From the NCBI RefSeq assembly GCF_017351175.1, contig NZ_JAFMPN010000001.1, positions 124,001-188,000 of the forward strand: DNA of 64,000 bases. Direction: 5' to 3'. Source of the DNA: Desulfovibrio sp. Huiquan2017. Its GTDB lineage: Bacteria; Desulfobacterota; Desulfovibrionia; Desulfovibrionales; Desulfovibrionaceae. Every line of letters begins with the position of its first letter. The stretch's first letter is position 1. The position numbers and the translations under genes were made by a program. Shown piece after piece: positions 23,890 to 32,339 of this stretch. Below the pieces are notes generated by a model, which worked only from the letters and a program-made list of their open reading frames with translations, made no database searches and was not told the DNA's origin.

Positions 23890-24951
23890 CTACAACTGCA
23901 CCGTGTTCAGGACCACGGACATGGCCTTGAACCAGAACTCGACCCCGTCGCCGGGTTCGAGAGCCAGGTCGCGGGCGCTCAGGGCGGAGATGAGGGCGCA
24001 GACGTCGGAGCCGTCCGGCAACCGGCCCAAAACCTCGGCCAGGACCGGCGTGTCGGTGATCCGGATGATTTCCGCCTCCAGGCGATTGCGCGCGCTGCCC
24101 ATGGGACGTCCCGCACGGCGCAGGACGTTGACCAGCGGGGCCTTGACCGTAGCCACGACCGGGCTGCCCTCGCGAAGCCTAAGGTTGCGCAGGGAGTCCA
24201 TGGTGATGACCGCGCTGATTTTGATGCCGGAACGGGTCTCAAGGACGACCTGGGCCATGACCGGATCCGTGATCACCTCGACGACGTGACCCAGAAAGGA
24301 GTTGCGCGCCGAGGTACGCTTGCGCATGGCCTCATGGGCGGTGCGCACGATGGATTCCACGTCACCCGGCGAAAATTGCTGGAAGTTGGCGGTCAGGTCC
24401 AGGGAGGACTGGCCAAGAATTTCTTTGACGATGGTAATGGGCACGCCGCTGCGCAACATCTCCACGGCCCGGGTATTGCGCAGGGACTTGGGACAGACCA
24501 GATCCTTGGCCAGGCCGCAGTCCTTGCCGCGCTCGTAGCAGACGCGCCGGAAATAACCGGGGTCCACCCGGAAGACCTCCCCGCGCAGACCGTATCCCAT
24601 GGGGCTCTCCAGAAAATCGGCCAGCTCGACGTAGAAATCCTCGGGCAACGGGACATCACGGATGCGGTCCTCCCTGCCCAGCCGCACGGACGGACCGGCG
24701 GCGTTGAAGGCCTCGGCGTCATCCAGGGAGAGGATCTCGCCCAGGCGCGCGCCTGTATGCCGGACGAGTTGAAAAAGCAGCCAGAGCCGGGTCCGGGCCC
24801 GGACACTGTCCATGCGCCGAGCCGCATCCCTCCATCCCTTGAAAGATTCTTCCAATGCGCGCATCTGCGACGGCTCCAGGTAGCTGACCTGATCCGAAAC
24901 GCTGAAAAACTCGCGTGGACACATCCGGCCCGAAGGCTTGATTTCCTGCAT
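23890..24951 (-). CDS. tunR: TunR-like tungstate/molybdate-responsive regulator
   Basis: A 353-residue fusion. Residues 1-205 have the fold of a tyrosine recombinase catalytic domain (RHTGARLGEILSL, KSLRNTRAVEMLRSGV) but the active site is dead: the first His of HxLRH is Lys155, the second is Asn159, the GH His is Gln181 and the nucleophile Tyr is Phe190; only the Args remain. Residues about 214-275 and 286-350 are two TOBE/Mop-like domains (MAQVVLETRSGIKISAVIT and its repeat) that bind molybdate or tungstate. This architecture is that of TunR, the tungstate regulator described in sulfate reducers. It is divergent from the transporter genes it should control. Confidence 0.82.
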   Translation of the reverse strand: MQEIKPSGRMCPREFFSVSDQVSYLEPSQMRALEESFKGWRDAARRMDSVRARTRLWLLFQLVRHTGARLGEILSLDDAEAFNAAGPSVRLGREDRIRDVPLPEDFYVELADFLESPMGYGLRGEVFRVDPGYFRRVCYERGKDCGLAKDLVCPKSLRNTRAVEMLRSGVPITIVKEILGQSSLDLTANFQQFSPGDVESIVRTAHEAMRKRTSARNSFLGHVVEVITDPVMAQVVLETRSGIKISAVITMDSLRNLRLREGSPVVATVKAPLVNVLRRAGRPMGSARNRLEAEIIRITDTPVLAEVLGRLPDGSDVCALISALSARDLALEPGDGVEFWFKAMSVVLNTVQL

Positions 24952-24969
24952 TAATGACCCACCTGCCGG

Positions 24970-25014
24970 GTTATCACGCTTTTATCTATTCGCGTGACTT
25001 GGTTGCGATATAAC
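24970..25014. promoter_or_regulatory. Candidate operator between tunR and the transporter operon
   Basis: GTTATCACGC (24970-24979) is mirrored imperfectly by GCGATATAAC (25005-25014), and TCACGC/GCGTGA form an inner inverted repeat at 24974-24997. Location in the divergent promoter region suggests regulator binding sites; I have not matched a published consensus. Confidence 0.5.
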
Positions 25015-25110
25015 AGCACAGAACATAGGGAATTTAGGGACGGGACACAACCTGTTCGACAATCGCACATCCCACCGCGCCCCGCGCGGAGAAACCAAGG
25101 AGACGCCCCC

Positions 25111-25845
25111 ATGCATTTCATCCGAATCTGCACTTTGATGCTCACCCTGCTTCTCTCCCTTCCGGCAAGCGCCTGGGCCGACGGCAATGTGGTTCTGGCC
25201 GCCGGAGCGGGCTATAAAAAAATGGTCAACGCCCTGAACACCGCCTATGAGAAAAAGACCGGGCAGACCATGGACCTCATCTATGGCAACATGGGCCGGG
25301 TGACGACCCTGGCCAAGGAAAGCGGCAAGGTGGACATCGTTCTGGGCGACCAGCAGTTTCTTCTGGTACGCGCGGCCCTGCCCGTGACCGAAAAGACCGA
25401 GTTGGGCCGAGGCAAGCTGGTCCTGGCCTTCGCCAAAGGATCCAAATTCTCCAAAATCGCCGACCTGGACGATCCCGCAGCCGGGCGCATCGCCATGCCC
25501 GACACAAGCAAGGCCATCTACGGCAAGGCCGCCCGGGAATACCTGACCAACACCGGCAGACTGCCCGGCATCAAGCCCCGCCTGGTGGAAGTGGCCACCG
25601 TGCCCCAGGTCTTCTCCTATCTGGCCACCAACGAGGTGGACATGGGCTTCATCAATCTGACCCATGCCTTGAACGTCAAGGACAAGCTGGGCGGCTACAA
25701 GGTTCTGGACGAGAAGGACTACTCCCCCATCAGCATCATCGCGGCCATCCTGACCTCCGCCCCGAACAAGGACAAGGCGCAGGCGTTCCTCGACTTCGTC
25801 AAGACGGACGAGGCCCAGGCCATAGTCAGGGCTAACGGCCTCTAG
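25111..25845 (+). CDS. Molybdate/tungstate ABC transporter substrate-binding protein
   Basis: A 244-residue periplasmic protein with a signal peptide (LTLLLSLPASAWA) and a ModA-like body: VVLAAGAGYKKMVNALNTAY, YGNMGRVTTLAKESGKVDIV, and AYDP-equivalent segments near the end (LDFVKTDEAQAIVRANGL). It would capture molybdate or tungstate and deliver it to the permease. AAGGAG lies 8 bases before the ATG at 25111. First gene of an operon with the permease (4-base gap) and a DUF364 protein. The TunR-like neighbour favours tungstate. Confidence 0.85.
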   Translation: MHFIRICTLMLTLLLSLPASAWADGNVVLAAGAGYKKMVNALNTAYEKKTGQTMDLIYGNMGRVTTLAKESGKVDIVLGDQQFLLVRAALPVTEKTELGRGKLVLAFAKGSKFSKIADLDDPAAGRIAMPDTSKAIYGKAAREYLTNTGRLPGIKPRLVEVATVPQVFSYLATNEVDMGFINLTHALNVKDKLGGYKVLDEKDYSPISIIAAILTSAPNKDKAQAFLDFVKTDEAQAIVRANGL

Positions 25846-25849
25846 GAAT

Positions 25850-26518
25850 ATGGACTTCGTCGGCATCCTGGCCCAGCCGGAAACCATCAATCCTCTCCGG
25901 CTCACCCTGAAGGCACTGGCCGTGTCCGGCGTGCTGCACCTTGTGGTCGGCGTACTCATCGCCTACTATCTGACCTCGGGCAAGGGACCACTGCGTTCGA
26001 TCGTGGACTTTCTGGTCACCCTGCCCCTGGTCTTTCCGCCCATAGCCACCGGGTTCATCCTGCTTTTGCTCCTGGGACGGGCCGGGTGGCTGGGACGGTT
26101 CTCGCCGGTGGACATTGTCTTCAACTTCCCCGGCGTGGTCCTGGCCTCATTCGTGTCCGGCCTGCCGCTCATGGTCAAACCGGTGGAGGCGGCCCTCAAG
26201 GGCGATGTGCGACGGCTGGGCGAGATCGCCCAGGTCCTGGGCAAAAGCGACTGGCAGACCTTCTGGCTGGTGCTCCTGCCCAACATCCGGCGCAACGTGA
26301 CCGCAGGCTGGTTTCTGGCCCTGGGCCGTTCCCTGGGCGAAGTCGGAGTGACGCTCATGCTCGGCGGCAACATCATCGGCAAGACCAACACGCTGTCGCT
26401 TGAAATTTATAACGCGGTCTTCAGCGGCGAATTCGATCGGGCCATGGTCCTGGCGGTGGTCATCGGTCTTTTCTCGCTGACTATCTTCGCCGCTCTAAAA
26501 AAATTGTCCGCCGTTTAG
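25850..26518 (+). CDS. Molybdate/tungstate ABC transporter permease (ModB type)
   Basis: A 222-residue inner membrane protein with about five helices and the coupling loop EVGVTLMLGGNIIGKTNTLS. TLPLVFPPIATGFILLLLLG and GLPLMVKPVEAALKGDVRRL match ModB. It forms the oxyanion channel. It follows the binding protein by 4 bases. The partner ATPase (ModC/TupC) is not encoded in this operon or elsewhere in the window. Confidence 0.9.
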   Translation: MDFVGILAQPETINPLRLTLKALAVSGVLHLVVGVLIAYYLTSGKGPLRSIVDFLVTLPLVFPPIATGFILLLLLGRAGWLGRFSPVDIVFNFPGVVLASFVSGLPLMVKPVEAALKGDVRRLGEIAQVLGKSDWQTFWLVLLPNIRRNVTAGWFLALGRSLGEVGVTLMLGGNIIGKTNTLSLEIYNAVFSGEFDRAMVLAVVIGLFSLTIFAALKKLSAV

Positions 26519-26526
26519 GAGACGAA

Positions 26527-27252
26527 ATGCGTTCCATCCTTGAAATCGTGCACCAAAAAGCCTTGGATCTCTGGACCAAGGAAGGTATTCTCGACGAAAC
26601 CATTACCGTGACCGCCGCGCCCCTGAGCGTCAAAGAGGCCATCGGCACGCCCGAAGGCACTGACTTTCCCATTCAGAAGGGTAAGGAAAAACTCATGGAG
26701 GCCAATTTCCGCGATGCGCGCGGCCAGGCATTCACTGACAATTATGGCAATTATGCCGGAACACTGCGTGAGATCGCCGCACTTCCTCTGGAAAACAACT
26801 ATCATCGGGCCGTGTTCATTTCGACCATGAACGCGGTGTGCCGCTCCCTGGGGATGACCCGGAACACGGTTCATTGCCGCGACACGGGGCCGGCCGAATG
26901 TGCCCGGGGCGTCTTTCAATATATCGACGACTATTACGGCAAGGGACGCGTAACCATCATCGGTTTCCAACCCACCCTGGCTCAGGCCGTAAGCAGCGGG
27001 ACCGAGGTCCGGCTGGTGGACCTGGACCCGGACAACATCGGGCAGACCAAGCGCGGCGTGCTCATTGAAGGCGGCGAGGCGACCAACGACGCCATCGACT
27101 GGGCGGACCTCCTTCTGGTCACCGGCACCACCCTGGCCAACTCGTCAATCGACCTTTTTCTCACCGGCAAACCCGTGCTATTCTACGGCACGACCATTGC
27201 CGGAGCGGCCAGCCTCATGGGTTGGAATCGCTACTGTCCGCAGAGCAGTTAG
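26527..27252 (+). CDS. DUF364 putative metal-chelation domain protein
   Basis: A 241-residue cytoplasmic protein. Residues about 1-90 are a DUF4213-like start (ITVTAAPLSVKEAIGTPEGT, FPIQKGKEKLMEANFRDARG); residues about 130-240 are Rossmann-like with GRVTIIGFQPTLAQAVSSGT, ADLLLVTGTTLANSSIDLFL and GKPVLFYGTTIAGAASLMGW, as in the DUF364 heavy-metal chelation family. It occupies the place where the transporter ATPase gene would be expected. A role in handling or storing the imported oxyanion is inference. Last gene of the operon. Confidence 0.78.
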   Translation: MRSILEIVHQKALDLWTKEGILDETITVTAAPLSVKEAIGTPEGTDFPIQKGKEKLMEANFRDARGQAFTDNYGNYAGTLREIAALPLENNYHRAVFISTMNAVCRSLGMTRNTVHCRDTGPAECARGVFQYIDDYYGKGRVTIIGFQPTLAQAVSSGTEVRLVDLDPDNIGQTKRGVLIEGGEATNDAIDWADLLLVTGTTLANSSIDLFLTGKPVLFYGTTIAGAASLMGWNRYCPQSS

Positions 27253-27671
27253 GGAGTCTCCTCCATCCCCTCCCCGGCTGCGGGGAAAGGGTTTCCGTTT
27301 GCCGCATGGAAACCCTTTCCCAAGCGGCGGGCCGCCAAAGGCAAACTAAAGACTTGCGGCCGCAAAAAACGCCTTTCATGTCGGCAATCCACAAAGCCGG
27401 AACACGTCCCAACCCTTTCCCTCCATTGTGTCCTTCGCGACGCATCGGCAACATGCCGCCCCCGTGCAGCCCGTCCGTACACGCGCAAACCACCCGCATT
27501 CCCCCCGGAGCGCACCGGCCGTGCCGATTTATCCTCGACCGATCTGACAATAAATGATAACGATTACTCTCAGAACGAACGACAATCGCGAAGCAATCCT
27601 CGCGCCCGTCAACACGGGGCACGGCATCCCGCCCCGTAACGCGACGGAACCGACACAAAAACGACAGCCCC
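27253..27671. other. Intergenic region with a long perfect hairpin
   Basis: No gene seen. GGGAAAGGGTTTCC (27283-27296) and GGAAACCCTTTCCC (27308-27321) form a 14-bp perfect stem after the DUF364 gene; with no T-run it may be a terminator or a dispersed palindromic element. The remainder to 27671 shows only an AT-rich patch (27548-27570) likely to be the promoter of the next gene. Confidence 0.5.
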
Positions 27672-28244
27672 ATGATCCGCAGACCGCTTATCGTCCTCGC
27701 CGCCCTTCTGCTCATGGCCGCACCGGCCTGGGCCGATGTGGTGCGCACGGTCTCCACCGAATATTACGAGGTGGACGGAACCACTCCCCCGGCCATCATT
27801 GCGAGCCTGAAAAACAGCTCCCCCGTAAACGAAGGGTCCACGACCTACCAGGCCAACACACGCACGGACATCCGGACCACCTATAACATCGAGCAACGGG
27901 GCGACCGGTGCCGGATCAAAAACGTGGTCGTCCATCTCCGGCTGATCTATCTCTATCCCAAGCTCAAGCACAGCGTGGATTTCGAAACCCGCAAATGGTG
28001 GAAGAAATTCTCCCGCGAACTGGAAAAACATGAACGCATCCATGGCGATATTTCCACCAAGGCGGCCTACAAACTCAGCGACACTCTGGAACGGACCCCG
28101 CCCGGCGACTGCTCCGGATTCAAAAACAGAATCAAGGCTCAACTCCGCAGGATTATGGATGAAATGAAGAGAGACCAGGTGGCCTACGACAAACTCACCC
28201 AGCACGGCCTCAAGCAACAGCGAAACATGGGCCGCTACCCCTAG
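27672..28244 (+). CDS. DUF922 family secreted putative metalloprotease
   Basis: A 190-residue protein with a signal peptide (MIRRPLIVLAALLLMAAPAW, cut after AWA) and a DUF922-type core. The core has RTVSTEYYEVDGTTPPAI, a basic WWKKFSRELEKHERIHGDIS with an HExxH-like HERIH metal site, and a C-terminal helix. DUF922 proteins are predicted Zn-dependent proteases; activity is untested to my knowledge. It would act in the periplasm. It is monocistronic and ends at a bidirectional terminator. Confidence 0.78.
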   Translation: MIRRPLIVLAALLLMAAPAWADVVRTVSTEYYEVDGTTPPAIIASLKNSSPVNEGSTTYQANTRTDIRTTYNIEQRGDRCRIKNVVVHLRLIYLYPKLKHSVDFETRKWWKKFSRELEKHERIHGDISTKAAYKLSDTLERTPPGDCSGFKNRIKAQLRRIMDEMKRDQVAYDKLTQHGLKQQRNMGRYP

Positions 28245-28290
28245 TCCCGGACATCCCACCGCATCCCCGGTCATGTGACGAGGATATCAA

Positions 28291-28323
28291 AAAAGGGCGG
28301 CGAGAGAATCTCGCCGCCCTTTT
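28291..28323. terminator. Bidirectional terminator
   Basis: AAAAGGGCGGCGAGA, loop GAA, TCTCGCCGCCCTTTT: a perfect stem between the convergent DUF922 gene and the glutamate synthase operon; it can serve both. Confidence 0.85.
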
Positions 28324-28343
28324 CGTATTTATTCCACCCCGCC

Positions 28344-30674
28344 CTATTCCATAGGGGCCGGATTTTTCATGTCCCAGATACCGCAAGGGCAAGCGTCGGC
28401 GCAGAAGCCGCAGGCTATGCACTTGTCGGGATCGACCACGCGCTCGAAACCGCCGTCGGGCAGCTCCACGCGCTTGATGGCGCTTTGCGGACAGAGGGTG
28501 TCGCAGATGTAGCAATCGCGGCAGGAACCGCAACTGGAACATTCCGCGCCGCACTGGTTGGCGTCGCTGAACTCGATGACACGCGGATCGAAATATTCGA
28601 GCGTCATGCGGGTATAGTCGATCATCTCGCGAGTATCGCTTTGCGGACGGCGGTTGTTGAAGATGTCGTCGATGACTTCGGCAGCCCGGCGACCGTGGCC
28701 GATGGCGTGGGTCAGCAAACCGGGCCGGACGGCGTCGCCGATGGCGAAGACCCTCGAATCCGTGGTCTGGTAGTCGTCGTTGACGACCACGTGGCCGCGA
28801 TCCAGAGCGATGTTGTCGGGCAGGAAGTCCACGTCCGGCTGATCGCCGATGGACATGATGACCGTGTCCGCCGGAAGCAGTTCCCCGGATTGCAGCAGGA
28901 CACCCTCGTCGGTGATCTCCTTGGTAAAGCAGGGCCACTTGAAGCGAGCGCCCACGGCCTCGGCCTCCTTGCGTTCCTTGCCGAAGGAAGCCGGTTCCTG
29001 GATGTCGATGAGGGTGATATCCTCGGCCCCCACTGAGGCGGCCATGGTAGCCACGTCGCAGCCCACATTGCCCGCGCCGATGATGACCAGCCGCTTGCCG
29101 ATCTTGGCAGTGCCCGCCTTAGCGTCCTTGAGGAATGTCAGAGCCGGATAGATACGCTCGTGGCCGGGCACCGGGATAATGCGCGGCTTTTGGGCGCCGA
29201 TGGCCAGAATGACGAAGTCGTACTCCTGCTTGAGTTCCTCGAATTCCTTGGTCTTCAGTTGCTGTTGCAGGTGCACGTGCGGAATGACCTTGGCGGCGCG
29301 TTCGACCTCGGCCTCGACGATCTCCTTGGGTACGCGATTGTAGGGAATGGCGGCGGTGATCTTGCCGCCCAAGGTCTTGGCCATATCGTAGACCACGGCC
29401 TCATGCCCCTTCATGCGGATCTGCCAGGCCACGGAGATGCCGGCCGGGCCGCCGCCGATGACGGCCACACGCTTGCCGGACAAGGGCGGCAGCTCGGGAG
29501 CCTTGGATTTGTGGCCCTGGCGGCCGAGCTTGGTGATGTCCACGGCGGCCATGTTCTGCTGCGTGGAGCGGGTACAGCCCTGCATGCACAGGTTCGGGCA
29601 GAGGTAACCGCAGACCGTGGCCGGGAACGGCGTATAGGCGAGGGCCAGGTCCACGGCCTCGTCCACCAGTCCGTCGCGGACAAGCTGCCAGCGTTTCTGT
29701 ACAGGCATGCCCGTGGGGCAACTGGCCTGGCACGGAGCCATGTACTTGCGGTTTTCCCACACGGGTACCTTGCGGCGCAGGTCGCCGTGCACGATGAGCG
29801 GAATGGGCGAGCGGTCCAGGTCGGTCAGGTCGCCGAAGATACCTCCTCTGCCCAGTTCCGCGTCCCAGGTTCCGGCCCGGAAATCATGCATGGCGCGGCG
29901 TACCCTGCCCTTCTTTTCGAAGGGAGTCTTGGCCCGGATGAGCTGCCACTCCTCGCGGCGGGTCAATCTTTTCAGCAACCGCGACCGTTTGATTTTCTTG
30001 AGGAACTGTTCGAGATTCTCGACCAGCCAGCCCCAGGCCGCATCGTCGATGGGCTCCATGAGCGAATCAGATTGGGAAAACCCGTCAATGGGGCCGCGCA
30101 CGAAGATGCGGCCGCCGACCATGCCCACGCAGGGACGATAGCCGAGGACGTTCCCGGGATTCTGAGCCTCATGCCCGCAGACCACGGCCGTGCCTCCGGC
30201 CATGAACTCGGCGAAGTAGTCGCCCACCGCCCCCAGGACCCATAGTTCGGGCGGGTCGAAACGGGGGTTGGTCTTGGTCATGGTCATGCCGCGCGAGCCG
30301 ATGTTGCCCGCGATGAAAACCTTGCCCTGGGCCATGGCGTTGCACACACCGTTGGATGCATTGCCGTTGACGATGATCTCCGCGCCCGCGTTCAGCCAGC
30401 CCACGTCGTCCGAGGCCGGGCCCATGACCTGGATGGTCGTGCCCGGGAACCCCTTGGAACCAATGCGCTGGCCAGGCGAGCCGGTGAGGGTTACGGAAAT
30501 GGGCTCTTCCTTGGAAATCCAGAGCCTGCCGCCAATGCCGTGCTGGCCCCAGGCGTCGATCTCCAACCGGCGCGCGCCCTGCCGGACCGCGTTCTGGATG
30601 CGCTCCTCCAGGATGCGGGATTCCACGCGGACACCGTTCTCGTGTCCGTCTATGCGCTGTGTTTTCTTTGCCAT
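28344..30674 (-). CDS. Glutamate synthase GXGXG plus FAD oxidoreductase subunit
   Basis: A 776-residue fusion. Residues about 1-240 are the GXGXG beta-helix domain that ends canonical GltB (GPASDDVGWLNAGAEIIVNG, NIGSRGMTM). Residues about 320-680 are a GltD-like FAD/NAD(P)H oxidoreductase with Cys clusters (CQASCPTGMPV, CGYLCPNLCMQGC), AVIGGGPAGISVAWQ for FAD and VIIGAGNVGCDVATMA for NAD(P)H. The end holds ferredoxin-type clusters (CGSCRDCYICDTLCP, CIACGFCADACPCG). It passes electrons from NAD(P)H or ferredoxin to the FMN subunit. Third gene of the split glutamate synthase operon; GGAG precedes the ATG. Confidence 0.92.
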   Translation of the reverse strand: MAKKTQRIDGHENGVRVESRILEERIQNAVRQGARRLEIDAWGQHGIGGRLWISKEEPISVTLTGSPGQRIGSKGFPGTTIQVMGPASDDVGWLNAGAEIIVNGNASNGVCNAMAQGKVFIAGNIGSRGMTMTKTNPRFDPPELWVLGAVGDYFAEFMAGGTAVVCGHEAQNPGNVLGYRPCVGMVGGRIFVRGPIDGFSQSDSLMEPIDDAAWGWLVENLEQFLKKIKRSRLLKRLTRREEWQLIRAKTPFEKKGRVRRAMHDFRAGTWDAELGRGGIFGDLTDLDRSPIPLIVHGDLRRKVPVWENRKYMAPCQASCPTGMPVQKRWQLVRDGLVDEAVDLALAYTPFPATVCGYLCPNLCMQGCTRSTQQNMAAVDITKLGRQGHKSKAPELPPLSGKRVAVIGGGPAGISVAWQIRMKGHEAVVYDMAKTLGGKITAAIPYNRVPKEIVEAEVERAAKVIPHVHLQQQLKTKEFEELKQEYDFVILAIGAQKPRIIPVPGHERIYPALTFLKDAKAGTAKIGKRLVIIGAGNVGCDVATMAASVGAEDITLIDIQEPASFGKERKEAEAVGARFKWPCFTKEITDEGVLLQSGELLPADTVIMSIGDQPDVDFLPDNIALDRGHVVVNDDYQTTDSRVFAIGDAVRPGLLTHAIGHGRRAAEVIDDIFNNRRPQSDTREMIDYTRMTLEYFDPRVIEFSDANQCGAECSSCGSCRDCYICDTLCPQSAIKRVELPDGGFERVVDPDKCIACGFCADACPCGIWDMKNPAPME

Positions 30675-30704
30675 TGCGTACTCCGATATATCCTGAGGCT
30701 GCGA

Positions 30705-32339
30705 TTAGATGACGTACTTGATGTCCAGACGTTCCGCCGCGTCCTTGTCCGAGATGCCGAGCGCGTCGGACATGCCGACGGGCAGGGACGTGGACCGGCC
30801 CAGCGGCGCGATGACCTTGCGCAGTTCCGTGTCGAAGCTCAGGTAGAAGTCCACCACCCGCTCGGCGACCTTTTCGGGGTCGAGACGGCGGTAGAGGCGC
30901 GGATCCTGGGAAGTGATGCCCTTGGGGCAGACGCCGATATTGCAGACGTTGCAGCGATCTTTCTCGCTGCCGAGACAACCCGCGCCCGCCTGCATGACGT
31001 ACTTGCCGATCTGGACCATGCTCGCGCCGAGCATAATCAGGGCCGCCGCGTTGGCGGCCAGATTGCCATGCTTGCCGATGCCGCCGCCCGCGATGAGCGG
31101 AATCTCGTTCTGGGCTCCGGCCACGCACAGCGCCTTGTAACAGTCGCGCAGGTTAGAGGCGATGGGATGGCCCATGTGGTTCATGGACACATTGTAGGCC
31201 GCGCCCGTGCCACCGTCCTCGCCGTCAAGGGCCAACCCCGCCGCATAGGGATTGCGGACCAGGTTGTTGAGTACGGCCAGCGAGGTCGAAGAAGCGGAAA
31301 TCTTCGGATAGACCGGCACGCGGAAGCCCCAGGCCATGGACATGGACTGGATCATCTTGGCCACGGCCTCCTCGATGGAATACTTGGTCTGATGCGTGGG
31401 CGGGCTGGGCAGGGATACACCGGCGGGCACGCCGCGGATGGCCGCGATGAGCTTGTTGACCTTGTACCACATGAGCAGGCCGCCGTCGCCCGGCTTGGCA
31501 CCCTGGCCGTACTTGATCTCGATGGCGCAGGGGTCTTCCTTCATCTCGGGGATGGCGTGAATGATCTCATCCCAACCGAAATATCCCGAGGCGATCTGCA
31601 AAATGACGTACTTGAGGAAGCGGGAGCGCAGCAGGCGCGGCGGGCAGCCGCCCTCCCCCGTGCAGATGCGCACCGGCATGTTCATTTCCTCGTTCAGGTA
31701 GGCCACGCCCATCTGCAATCCTTCCCACATGTTCGGGGAAAGCGCGCCGAAGGACATGCCGCCGATGACCAGGGGATAGATCTCCCGGACCGGGGGCTTC
31801 CAGCCGTGATCGCGATGACACGTGATTTCGGCTTCGGGCGAGAGCACCCGGCCAAGCAACGTGCGCACATCGAATTCATGACGGCCCGCGTCAAGCGCCG
31901 GGTCGGTAAGCATGGAGATGCGGATGAACTTGATCTGGTCCAGCAGGGACTCGGCATTGTTCCGCCGACCGCCGCGCGTCCTGGGCTGTCCGCCCCGGTT
32001 GCTCTGGAACTGGAGCGTGGTGGAGTCATACTGGCGGGTGGGCTCGATGGCGTTGTTCGGGCAGACCATGTTGCACATGGCGCAGCCGATGCAGGCATAT
32101 GCCGGATCCGTGCGCTGGCGGATGCCGTAAAAAGTGGAAAACTCCGCGGTCGGCTTGGCCGAGAGGCCCATGGGCGGCTTGACGTCCCGCTTGCGGAACA
32201 CGCCCAGTTCAATGGCGTTGACCGGACAAACCGAGGTACATCGGCCGCACTTGGTGCAGGTGTTGATATCCCACTTGATCTGCCAGGGCAGGTCCTTGCG
32301 GCTTAAAGTTGAAGGCGTAACGGGTCGTTCTGCGAGCAT
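30705..32339 (-). CDS. Glutamate synthase FMN-binding synthase subunit
   Basis: A 544-residue protein. Two ferredoxin motifs open it (CTKCGRCTSVCP, CIGCAMCNMVCP); the rest is the FMN/Fe-S glutamate synthase domain with PLVIGGMSFGALSPNMWEGL, IEIKYGQGAKPGDGG, LALDGEDGGTGAA and IGVCPKGITSQDP. It converts 2-oxoglutarate and ammonia from the amidotransferase to glutamate. The N-terminal ferredoxins mark the archaeal-type enzyme. ATG at 32337-32339 is chosen for the GGGAGG seven bases upstream; it overlaps the upstream gene by 37 bases. Confidence 0.93.
   Translation of the reverse strand: MLAERPVTPSTLSRKDLPWQIKWDINTCTKCGRCTSVCPVNAIELGVFRKRDVKPPMGLSAKPTAEFSTFYGIRQRTDPAYACIGCAMCNMVCPNNAIEPTRQYDSTTLQFQSNRGGQPRTRGGRRNNAESLLDQIKFIRISMLTDPALDAGRHEFDVRTLLGRVLSPEAEITCHRDHGWKPPVREIYPLVIGGMSFGALSPNMWEGLQMGVAYLNEEMNMPVRICTGEGGCPPRLLRSRFLKYVILQIASGYFGWDEIIHAIPEMKEDPCAIEIKYGQGAKPGDGGLLMWYKVNKLIAAIRGVPAGVSLPSPPTHQTKYSIEEAVAKMIQSMSMAWGFRVPVYPKISASSTSLAVLNNLVRNPYAAGLALDGEDGGTGAAYNVSMNHMGHPIASNLRDCYKALCVAGAQNEIPLIAGGGIGKHGNLAANAAALIMLGASMVQIGKYVMQAGAGCLGSEKDRCNVCNIGVCPKGITSQDPRLYRRLDPEKVAERVVDFYLSFDTELRKVIAPLGRSTSLPVGMSDALGISDKDAAERLDIKYVI

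Noticed and set aside
27548-27575. Fur box before the DUF922 gene (AATGATAACGATTAC)
   Set aside because: Only a partial match to the Fur pattern, and the gene has no evident iron function.
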